This document shows positions 46,701 to 58,700 of a stretch of DNA of 64,000 nucleotides, piece after piece (within the stretch, counting starts at the first letter, position 1; every line of letters begins with the position of its first letter). Origin of the DNA: Capitulum mitella (lineage: Eukaryota > Arthropoda > Thecostraca > Pollicipedomorpha > Pollicipedidae); contig CP099850.1 in assembly GCA_030062745.1 (NCBI GenBank), forward strand, positions 372,001 through 436,000, written 5' to 3'. Both the position numbers and the translations under genes were made by a program. The notes under the pieces are model-generated. The model worked only from the letters and a program-made list of their open reading frames with translations. It was not told the DNA's origin and did not search any database.

Positions 46701-49700
46701 CCTGGGTCCAGCGCCGGACTGGGACCCCTGGGACCCTCTCCGGCGTCCCGCGCAGCAGCGGCGCCACGGTGGATCCGGACCCACTAACCGAGCAACTTGG
46801 CGTCCTTTTCCGACTCCTCCAGCACGTGCGTGAAGACCAGCGGCCGAGCCCACACCATCTGCTCCATGTAGCAGGCCGTCACCACCAGCTGGTCGCTCAG
46901 GTGCGAGCTCAGTTTGCGCAGGCCTGCGGCACGGGTGAGCTGTCGTCAGTTCAGGGGCCCCGGCATCCTGACCGAGCTGGCCGCCAGCGGCCAGTGCCGT
47001 CACCGCGACAGTCGTCCCCGACACCGTCCTGTGACGTTCGTACACCCGACGCCAGCGCAGCCCGCGAAACGCCTCGGCTCGGCCGGACCACTGCGACGGT
47101 CGCCGGCAGATCTTCACATCGCCGCCACGTGAAAACCCGAAACTACTGCCCAGTTTACACCAGCGAACAGACGCGCGATTCTGCCGCGCGACCGGCCGCG
47201 GCTGTCTTAGATTTTGAATCATTGCACTTGCGCAGGGTTGGCGTCGCAGTAGCTGTGACGTATGAATGTCGTAGGCAAATGCATTCCGACGCTCGTCAGA
47301 TTTTGCGGGGCGCAGCTGTGACAGGGGAAAACGCTCGTGTACACCGGGCTTATCAGCTGCCCCGGCGGCCGTCCGCACCCACCGTCTGTCCAGTGGCGAG
47401 CCATGGCGATCACCTGCTCCGGCAGGGCGGCCGACTCAGGCGGCCGGCTCCGCCACACCTTGTGAACGGCCAGCATCAGCCGCTCCACCTGCCGGGCACA
47501 AACGGCGGCCCGCCAAACGCGCACACACACATACAACGGTCAGTGAGGGAAACATTCCGCCCACACAACGGTCCACCAGAGAAACAGGTCAGAGGCAAAC
47601 CGGTACACCAAACATTTGCAGAATGCAAGTACCCGTAACACATCGCTTTGTCAGTCCTGCAAGGCAGTCCAACGGAGAAGACACACGAGAAGACATGTGT
47701 CTTAAGGTGGCCGTACAAGTACTACTTACGAAATACTTGAGCATATCGATGGCATTCCATTGCATTTCCAACACAGACGAAATCACAGTAACACATCAAA
47801 GCCACCAACCAGTTTTCTTCCGCTATAAGTTTACAAGGCGTGTGCCAAAAGTCTTCCCACCCAGTATCCGACAGACGAGAGCATGAGCCGGCCGTCTCGG
47901 TGCCGGCGGTGCAGCCTACCTGCGGCGTGAACTGCTCCACCAGCAGGTCAGCGTCGTCCAGCACCAGGTGGCAGACACGCCTGAGCTGGACGAACGTGTC
48001 GCCACCGCGCTCCAGCAGCCGCAGCAGGCAGCTGGGCGTGCCAACCAGCAGGTCACAGCCGTTCATCAGCGCCACCTGGCGACGCGGCGCGCAACTGAAG
48101 TTACGCCGACCGCCGCCACGCGGCACCACCGAACACCGGTCACACACGGATGGGGCTAGAACAAACCCGTTGCGAGAGCACCTGCTGAACGCACCAGCTG
48201 AAAACAAGTCACACGTCCACCTCAGAGTGACAATGCCTTCTCAGCGACACGTCGTGCGTCGGGATACCCAAGACATCCTACACGTCCACGTCCTCTGCAG
48301 TCCAGCCCGCCACCAGTTTGGATCGCGAGGCTTGAACCGGCCTCCACCACTAGGCGCTCTGCAGACGGGACGCTGCGCCAGGAGCTCACCTCCTGCTCCT
48401 TCTCGGCGCCGCCGCCGTGCACCACCAGAGGCCGACACCGCAGCGAGTCGGTCACCTCCTGGCACAGGTCGCAGACGGCCTGCGCGCGCCGCCAGGACGG
48501 CACCAGCACCAGACAGACGGGGCCGTGTCCGGCCGGCAGCTGGTGGGCAGAAGTCACCAGATCACCGACAGGCGGCACAGCCACTCCATCAGCGCAAACA
48601 ATCAGATGGTGAAAAGACGCGCAATGAAAAATCCAGAAAACGAGAAACCGTCCCGGATTTCACACGCCGGGGTCAGCAATGGCATTCACGGCGCAAACGC
48701 TGATACATTTTTCCTCGGTCTATTCGGCACAAAAATGGAATTGCTCGATCGAACGTTGGGGTCTGAGTACAGGTAACAAACTATGCTAAGCACGGGCTCG
48801 CCGTACTTGCATTACTGGACAACAGTTCACATCAAATTTACACAAAAAACCGACACATTCCCGCTCAAAACCCCGCAACTCGTGACGCCGGCCCAACCGT
48901 CGCCGAGCTCGCCACTGACGCTGCTGTAGGTCTGGCTGTCCAGCAAGCTGTCCACCAGGGCCAGCAGGTAGCCGGCCGTCTTGCCGGAGCCGGCTTGGCT
49001 GACGCAGACGGCGCAGCGGTACCGGCTCACGGCCGGCCACAGGTACGCCTGCACGCGAGACGCCCGAAACCCGATCGGCCGCAGCTTCTGAAACCGAGCC
49101 GCGCGGGCCGCCGTCAGCGGAGGCGCACACGCCGCGCTGCTACCGACACAGCAATAACACGGCAGACGTCAGGGTCACCAGCTGCCCCGCTCCCCGATGG
49201 CGAGATGGCGCAGCCACTGCCGTGAGTTCTGCTGGCACCAAATGCCGCCAAATATCGCCTGCTTACGCGGTGTTAACAGCACTCTCAAGAAACGGGCAAG
49301 CGCCATTCCAATACATTTCTGTAAGTCCAGCGGATTCTGGGGAACCGCACTACCATCCTCAGCATTATACTCAAGAGTTTCGGGCATACTCTTCTAAACA
49401 CATCGACCTTTGGCACGGACGCCCCTCCTTTCGACCCCAGCTGACCCCAGCTGACGCGGCGCCTCTCTCACACCACATCACCTGCTGGATCATGTCCTGG
49501 AAGGGGATCTGCTCTGGCCGCCAGAGGGGCGCCACCCGGCGCCGGCCGTGCACCAGCACGCGCAGGTGGGCCGAGTCGGCCGGCGGCTCGGCGCCCGGCC
49601 GGCCCGTCAGCTCGCGCAGACGCCCAGCCACCAGCTGCGGCTCAGTCGGCCGGCGCGGCTCACTGCGGCAGGTCGCAGTCTCAGTCCCAGCAGAACACGC

Positions 49701-52700
49701 AGCGAGAACACACTGGAGCCAATCAAAGCAGCCGGTCGGTCCCGGACGGAACACACCGGGCAAAGAGGCATCAACCAGGGCAGCCGGTCAGCCACGGACA
49801 AAACACATCGGACGCACAGAACGGACAGGACACATCGGACAAACAGACATCAGCCGGTACAGTCCGGCCAGTCACGGACAGAACACACCGGACACACCGG
49901 ACAAAAAGGCATCAACCAGAACAGCCCGGCCAGTAGCGGACAGAACACACCGGACACACCGGACAAACACGCATCAACCAGAAGAGCCCGGCCAGTCACG
50001 GACAGAACACACCGGACACACCGGACAAACAGACATAAACCAGAACAGCCGGCCAGTCACGGACAGACAAAGCACACCGGACGCATACAACACACCGGAC
50101 ACGTCGGACACACAGGCGTCAAGCAGAGCAGCCCGTCAGTTCAGGACAGAACACACCGGACAAACGAGCACCTATCAGAGCAGCCGGTCAGCAGAACACA
50201 CGGACAAACAGGCACCAATCAGAGGTAGGGAGTATTCGATAAGTCACAGAATCCGAGCAGCCGGTTGGTCTCGGGCAGACCTCACCGGGACAAAAGGGGC
50301 GGCTCACCTACGCGGGGGCGGCGGCGTCGCGGCAGTTGCCGGCCGCCCAACCTCCGCCTCGCTGTCGGAGGACGACAGTGAAGGCAGCTCGGCCGGCCGT
50401 GGCGCCGCCTCCCCGGCGGGCGGGCGGACGCCGCCGGGCGCCGCGCCGCGCGGTGCATCCTCCTCCTCAACGGCGGCCCGGGCCGCATTCTCCGCCGCCG
50501 GCGCACGCTCTGACGCATCTCCCGTCTCCGCCGCGTCTCGCGACGGAAGCTCGGCCGCCGGTGCCTCAGTCTGGGCCGGGCTCGGCTCCGGCCAGTCCGT
50601 CCTCCCCTCGGAGAGGACGTGACGACGGCGATACGGCCGGTCCTCGACGACCCCCGGCCGCTCCGCACGGGACTGGGAGACAGGAGGGTCGCCGCTGGTC
50701 TCCGCCATGGGCGTCTCCGATACTGTCGGACGCTCCGAGGGCGCCTCCGACACTATCACACGCTCCGTAGGTGTCTCGGACATCGTCACATCATCTGTGA
50801 GTGTCTCCGGAACAGCCAAATGATCCGTGGGCGTCTCCAGTACGGTCAGATGCTCCGTGGACGTCTCCGACATAGCCGGACGTCCCATGCTTGTCTCCGA
50901 CACCGTCAGACGCTCTGTGGGCGTCTCCGGCACCATCCGACACTCTGTGGGTGTCCCCGACACTGTCGAATGCTCCGTGGGCGTCTCCGGCACAGCCACA
51001 TCATCCGTGGGCGTTTCCGTCATAGCCAGACGCTCCGTGGGCGTCCCCGGCACAGCCGGACGATCCGTAGGCGTCTCCGACACAGTCGGAAGATCCGTGG
51101 GTGTCTCCGACTCTGTCAGGCGTTCCCCGGGAGTCTCAGGCACTATCCAACACCCCGTGGGTGTCTCCAACACTGTCGGGCGCTCTGTGGGCGTCTCCGA
51201 CACTGACGAACGCTCCGTGGGCGTCTCTGGCACAACCTGACATTCCGTGGGTTCCACCGACATCGTCAGACGCTCCGTGGGCGTCTCGGACACTATCCGA
51301 TACTCCGTGAGTGTCTCAGACACAGCCAGTCGAGCTGTGGGTGTCTCTGGCACGGTCACACGATCCGTGGACGTCTCGGACGGTTGAGCAGACAGTAGAT
51401 ACGCGTCGCTGGCAGTGATCGTCGCGCTCCCTGCAGCCGACCGAGCAGCACTACCGGCCGCCGCCGGCCAACCGCCGCTGCCCTCGCAGTGCGCCGCCGC
51501 CCCAGCGGCGCAAGGCAGGGGGAGTCCCCGCTCGGCAGAGTTCCCGCCCGGGGAGTCCCCACCCGCCTCCGACCGCCCGCCGGCGGCCGCGTCCCCCGCG
51601 GCACGGCCGGCCGCCAAACGCTGCTTCTTCAACTCCAGCAGGCGGCGCATTTGACGGCGAAGCGCCGCCGGACGCGGCGCCGACACGCCGTCCGACGCAG
51701 AAGGCGTCGGTCTGACAGGCGACTGGCCTTCCGACACGGGTGATGTCGATGAGACAGTCTGCAGACGATCGGACAGCGGTGATGTCGGTCCGACAGGCGG
51801 CGGGACGTCCGACAGAGATGATGTCGGTCCGACAACCGGCGGGCGGTCCAACACTGGTGATGTCGGTCCGACAGTCGACAGCCGGTCCGGCAGAGGTGAT
51901 GTGGGCCCAACAAACGTCGGGTGGTCCAACACAGGTGATGTCGGTCCGAGAGTCGACAGGCGGTCGGACGGAGATGATGTCGGTCCGACAACCGGCGGGC
52001 CGTCCAACACTGGTGATGTCGGCCCGACAACCGGCGGGAGGTCGGATGGCGACGCGCCGCCAGCTGTCGAAGGGAAGCCGTCGTTTCTTGCTCTGTCCGG
52101 TGCTCTGAATTCTCCGTCGTGAGCAGTTGGGCTCGAGGCAGCGGCGGACTGATGTCGGAGCAGTGTCTCTGAGGAGGCAGGCGACAGAGACACGAGTTCC
52201 CTCTCCGTCCCGTCTGACGCCAAACACGGCCCCAAGGAAACCGCGGGCGGGTCACGCAGAGGGGCGGCGACGTTCGCCGTCGCTCCTCGGTCCGCGGGTT
52301 CCAGCCCCACGTCCGGGCTCGAGGTCGCCACCGTCAGCTGCGCTGCGGAGTCCACCATATGTGCCACGCTGACGATCTCCACCGCCTCATCGACTGCGGA
52401 ACACGCCTGGCTGGCTGTGACAGGATGCCTGGGCGCCTGGCCGGCTGTGACGACGGCCGCCTGACTGGCCGGCTGGGTGGAGGCGGAGAACTGATTGCTG
52501 GTGGCAGACTGACCGCTGGCGGCGACAGGTTGACCGGGCATCCGGCCCGGCTGCTCTCGCTGCATCAGCCGCCTCATGCGCTGCAGCAGGCTGCTGGGCC
52601 CGCGGGCCGGGCGTGGGCCAGCCGCCGCTGCCGCCGCGCCGTCTGCCGAAGACGAAGCTGCTCTTGGGATACCGTTGCCGTCCGCCGGGCTACGGCCTGG

Positions 52701-55700
52701 GACCGGCGCTTGGCCGGCCGAGTCCGAGGCCCGGTCGGACGCCGAGGCGGCGCCGTCAGCAGGCGGGGCATGCGCCGCGCCGACGCTGTCTGCCTGCCCT
52801 CCGGGGGAGGCCGCTCCTCTCTGGGCTTCGCAGCTGACTGGAGCGCTGGTCGGGGACAGGTCATAATTTTGTCGTGGTGAACCTGACTGCGAGGCTGCTG
52901 ATGGTGCTATTAAGCTGGCCTCCAGCAGTTCCGAGGAGCCGATGGAGTTAGCTCCTGGCGTCGCTGTACCGCCCGCACGGTGGGCTCCGGGAAGTGCTGA
53001 GACAACAGCACTGGAGGCTCCTGGAGGCGACTCGGTTTCCCGGGGCCGGGACGGCGCCGCGGCCGCGCCGACTGGAGACGGTGCAGAGACAATAGCGCCG
53101 GCCCCTGCAGAGGGTGCCGGGACGACAAACCTCTCCCCCGGAGGAAGTGTGGCGGCCGCGGAACCAGCCTCTGACAAACGTGGTCCTGGCTGTGTGGGAC
53201 AGGCGGCAGTGGCGGCCGCCGGGGGTGCGGCCGGCGCCGCGCCGTCGCCCAGCAGCCGCTGGCGCCATTCGCCGGCTGAGACGCGCTGGAACCGGGCGCC
53301 GCGCCGCCGCGCCGTCGCCTCCCCGGCGGGCGGCGGCCCAGCGGCGGGAGATGTGCGGTCCGGCCGGTCCGGCGGCGGCTTGGCGGACCGCTCCGCGATG
53401 GGAGGCAACTCCGGCCGCCTCGGAGACGGCGTCGCCTCAGGCACCCGCGAGAACAGAGCGGAGTCGTTCCCCTGCAACGAAGGAGAGCCGCTGTTCCGCT
53501 GCGGAAATGGCGCAGTCTTGCTCCGCTGAGGCGAGGGAGAAGCCTTGGCTCTCGGCGAGGGCGACCCTTGGCGCTGTTTCGCGGTCTGGGGTAGTTCACC
53601 GCGCTCCGCCACAGGCGACGTCCTGTTGCCCCGCGGTCCTGGCGAGGTGTAGCTCTCCTCAGAAGGCGGGACTCGCTGCACACCACGTCCCGGGGGCGTG
53701 GTCTTCTCCCGCGAGAACGGGGACGACCTGCCAAATCCCCGACCTCGGCCACCGTCCTCGGACGACGCGCTGGCCTCTGCCGGCCCAGGCGAGGTCTGCG
53801 GGCCCACCGCCGTCCCGCCGGCCTCCTGCCCGGCGCCGGCGGCGGACCGCCGCGCGCGCAGGTCCCGCTCCAGCCGCGCCCGGCGGGCGGGCGGGTGTCG
53901 CGCCGCCGGCGTCTGGCCGGCCGGCACCAGCGCCGGCCGGCGCGCCTCGTCCGCCGAGCTCGGCTCGCTGCGGAGCTGGCGCAGCGCCTCGGCCAGCGAC
54001 GCCGGCGAGCGGCCGTCCGACGAGGCGGCGCTCAGCGGCGAGCCGATCCGACGCTCTTCTGCGTGCGTGGCGACCCCGCCCGGCTCCGCGGCACGGACGC
54101 TCCGCGGCTCTGACGGCGTCTCAGCGCCTAACGAAGCGACAGTCGGCGGCCCGGGCGGCGCCGGCTCGGTCTGCGGCCGGCCGGGCGGCTCGGCCGGCGC
54201 GCCCGGCCGGCCGACGGCGGCCCGCTGCAGCGCCAGCAGCCGCGCTGCCCGGCCGGTCGGCCGCCGGCCGGCGCCGGTCGCCGCCGGCGGGCTAAGGGCG
54301 GCGCCGCCGGCCGCGCGGGCCGTCTCGGCTCGACCCGGCAGCGCTGCGGAGGCCGGGGTCGCCGACAGACGGCCAGGTCGCCACCTGAGAAAGGCAGCCA
54401 CCGCTCAGGGCTGGGGCGATCCACAGTGAACCGATGAAATACAGACACTGTTTAGTGGTCGGGGACAGCTGTACCGCTTCCTACGTTCACGTAATCCTAC
54501 GCAAAGGCGCGATGAAGTTACAAAAACGCTCCAGAAAACACAGTCATGAATCTGAAAGCCACCCAGCCACTGATGCGAGCTTCAGTCAAGCCTGAGGAGC
54601 CTGGATACTCTGGGAGCCTGAGCAGGCCGCAGTACAACAGCAGGCCAGAGCGCGGTGAGTTGACAGCCGGACCCCCTACCTCAGTTGGCTGGTGTCGGTC
54701 GCCCTGAACCAGCAGACCGGCCAGGCTCTTCTGTAGCGCCTGGCGCTGCTCGTCGGCCCCATCGGCTCCGACCTGAGGTCGGCAGGCATCGTCACGGTGC
54801 GGACCCCGCCTGACACAGCTCACAGACCACCAGCCGCCAACACTACAGATCGCGCAGGCCGGCGGACTCCGTCACAGCACGGGGCCCCCGCCTGACACAG
54901 CTCACAGACCACCAGCCGCCAACACTACAGATCACGCAGGCCGGCGGACACCGTCACAGCACGGGGCCCCCGAGGACACAGCTCACAGACCACCAGCCGC
55001 CAACACTACAGACCACGCAGGCCGGCGGACACCGTCACAGCACGGGGCCCCCGAGGACACAGCTCACAGATACACCGGTCGCCCGGCAGTAGACGACGCC
55101 GGCCAGCTAGGCAGAGGTCAGGCCAGACAGAGCCTTACGACCGCGACAAACCAGACAGCGCGGCACACACAGTTACTGAGATCCGACACAGCGTCATACG
55201 ATGGAAAGAACCAGCCGCCGACAGCGCAAGACATACACCTGCTGGGATCAGATGATACACAGCGTCTTACAGCAGGACAAACCAGCCGCCAACAGCACAG
55301 AACAAACAGCTGCTGGGGTCTGATGATAAAGAGCGTCTTACAGCGGGGCAAACCAGACAGAGCCGCCGTCGACGGACAAGACGCGACGTCAAAGGTCTGC
55401 TGAAACAAGAACGTCTTAAGGGGGAGCCGAATCAAAATGAGGCCATTAGTTTCGTTGTCCAAAATTAGAACAGTCGCTGCCATTTCTTCTCGAGATGAAA
55501 AGGCTTTAACTGTGCCACTTCCAACTGAGCTGGCTCCTCATTCAGTAACACCCTATTCAATGCAGCAACATATACTTGCCGAGGGTATGCCCTAAAACTT
55601 AGGTAACGGCGTAAACATAAGTGACGTAACATCTCAGCGGATCAGCCCTCTTCGAATCCTTTAAATGTCAAAGCCTGCGACGTACCAGGTTTTGTTCACG

Positions 55701-58700
55701 CCAGCTATTGAACTCCTCCTCCTTCTGTTTCTGCCGCATCTTGAAGTCCTTTTTCGTTACAGTCTGATCCTGGGGTAGGCAAAATAAACAGTACTTCAGG
55801 AAACACTCGTGCAGATGTGAGGACGTTTGGTAAAACTTCTGCATTTTGTTTCCACAAAAAGAAGAAAACCTACCGGCTTGTCGTCAATCTGAGTATCTTA
55901 CTTATAACTTCCGGCTCCTCGTCCACAATGTCTTAGGCCAACTAGCAGATGACGGCAGCCGATGGCCGCCGGCGCTCTGTACTGAGCACCGTCCCCTGCG
56001 CCCGTACGAGGATCGGCGGGTGACGTGACGATCACCTGACCCGGAGCCGGCCGCCGTACCTGCCGTGACTCCGGAGAGCGCCAGCACCGCGCCCGGCCGG
56101 CGACAGCTCACCTTCCGCGCTGCGCCGGCGCCGCCGGCCGCCGCGAGAGAGCTGCGAGGCTCCTCCAAGTCGTCCGAGTCGAGCGGCTCCGTCTGGCGGC
56201 GGCTCGCCTCGGGCACCAGCTCCACGTCCTCGGCCTCTGACGAGGAGGGCTCTGCGGCGCGGCGGGAGAGTCAGGATGGCTCCTCCGGCAGACAAAGATA
56301 CAGGCCCCTCTTCCCTCATCGCAAATAATCCACTGCCCCAGCCTGCTGACTATCTTTAGCTGAAAATAAAAACGCTGAAAAATCAACAGCTGTAAATAGG
56401 ACGCGAGTGAACGATGAATAAGACACAGTGGAAAACCGTGCGAAGTCGCTCTGAGCCTCCAGAAGCGTAGAGTTTTGAGGTACAATGGATATTACATATC
56501 AAGCTGTAAATTACAGGCTACAACTTGGTTACCTCAGTTCAAAACACGCACTGAGGTGAAACATTCTCTTCATTTCAACGGTCACCGAACATGTCATTAA
56601 TCGAAACTATGCATGGCCCTAAATACCAATATCTGTCTCCTTTTCATACAGTTCCAAATGTGATCAAAACATAAGCAGAATCCACAGTGTGAAGCGATGA
56701 CCACTTTCCTCACCGTAACGCAAGTACCAATGGGCACCTAACTGTCGGCGCACCCTTAAGTCCCAGTAATCGATCAGCGCAACTATAACCAAATGCCCAT
56801 CGCACACGACTCCTCATTCACACGCTTTTCGGCCAGACCAGCCCGTATCCTATCCGGGGCAACTACACAAAGGTAGCGGCAGTGTGTTTCGGGGGGGGGG
56901 GGGGAGCACTGACCGTCGTCGGGCCGGGACCAGGCCAGTTTGGCGGCGATCAGTTGCTGGCCGAGGTCGTCGTCGGTCCGGTCCAGCAGCAGCAGCCGGC
57001 CGTGCAGCACGCCGTGGCCGTCCAGCCGGGCGGCGTCCAGCCGGCACAGGCTGCCCGGGCTGAGGCGGCGCATCACAAACTGGCAGGCCGCCTCGCTCCA
57101 GGCGGCCGCGCGGCTGCCGACACAGAGACAAGGTCACACGGGGCAAGGGCGGAGACCTGTCCCACGGGGGGAGATCTGTCTCACGGGGGGAGATCCGTCT
57201 CACTGGGAGAGGAGATCCGTCAGACAAGAGGAAGGACAGGCTCACAGACGGAGACCGCTCTCAGGGAAGGACAATACTGGAGAGAGGTGGAGATCCAATG
57301 CATGAAGGATGGTGGGCGAGGGGGTGAGGGCGGCTAGCAACGCTCACCCGCACGGCAGCCGAATCGCCTAAATCACCCAAAGGAACGCCGAGAGGCCAGC
57401 AGAGGTCCTCTGTGATTGTAGAACTCGTATCACAAAACATGCTTTTTGCGCAGGTAATTATGATCAGCAGTGACGGGCGCAACCTAGAAAGGCATGGTGG
57501 CACGATCCGAGGCACGCTCAAACAGCCCGTATCGCGCAGCTTTAAATGCACTGGAAGCTGGAAGAAGAAAGGGCCCCAATGTTGGGCCATCGGACCGCGC
57601 CGGCAGGCCGGAGGAGTCAACACAGCGTCGGGACGGCGGGCGCCTGTGGCCGGCCAGACGTACTCCAGGTGGCACTGCACCTCCCCGGCCTCGTCCAGCC
57701 GCCAGCAGAGCTCGATCGGCCGCAGCCCCGACAGCCGGAGCCGGACAGCGCGCGGCGGCAGCTGGCTCAGGTAGCAGAACGGCTCCGGCAGCGCGAACAG
57801 GTCACGCTCGGACACCATCTGCCGACACACGGGTCACTCAGGGGTCACAAAGAGGTCACACTCGGACACCATCTACCGACACACGGGTCAGGTCAGCTGG
57901 AGACCAGCCAAGGGTCAAGGTCACACGGAGGTCACACTCGGACACCATCTGCCGACACACGGGTCACGTCATCTGGAGGCCAGCCGAAGTCAGATGTCAC
58001 ACAGAGGTCATATTCGAACACCACCTGCCGACACACGGATTACATCAGCGGGGGACCAGCCTTGGCACAGAGGTCGCACAGAAATCGGACACCATCTGCG
58101 TAACGTAGGTTACGCCAACTGAGGATCAGCCGTGACACACCAGTCACACTCAGACCATCTGCTGAACAAGTCATGATCCAGCAGAACCTGAATCCGATGT
58201 GATATTGCATAACAATTTCCTGTCACATTGCAAAATATTGAAAAACAACTTCGAAACTAGGGTACGATCTAGGAATCAAAAGCCGCAAATCTTGTGGTCC
58301 ACCTGGGATAGAGGAACCATTGGTAAGATGTACACTTGATGGTATATTTATATGTTTGCACCAGCAAATCTTCGAATGACTGCAACAATTGGTTTACGAC
58401 GCCAAGTGACACTAAATCTGAAACAATGCAGTTACTATAAACTCTGCCCAGCTTTTTTGCATTTTTACCATTATCTTTAGCTTTGTGTGGGACACCTTTA
58501 TCTTTTCCATTTAGTTGTATGCATGTAAATATGGTGTGTGTAGCTGTTTTGTGTAGGAGACGGGCTCAATGGGATGATGTCAAGCATTTCACTGGTCTTC
58601 ATGCCCCAGGTGTCACCCTAGTATGACCTCTCCGCATCAGAGACCCTTCCACATAATTTGCCTAAGGATGCCTACCACTTCCGATGCGTAGGCAGAACTG

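Noticed and set aside
53114-54295. A 393-codon + strand frame and other antisense frames over TDRD12 exon 9
   Set aside because: Shadow frames of GC-rich, stop-poor sequence. They lack splice or domain support.
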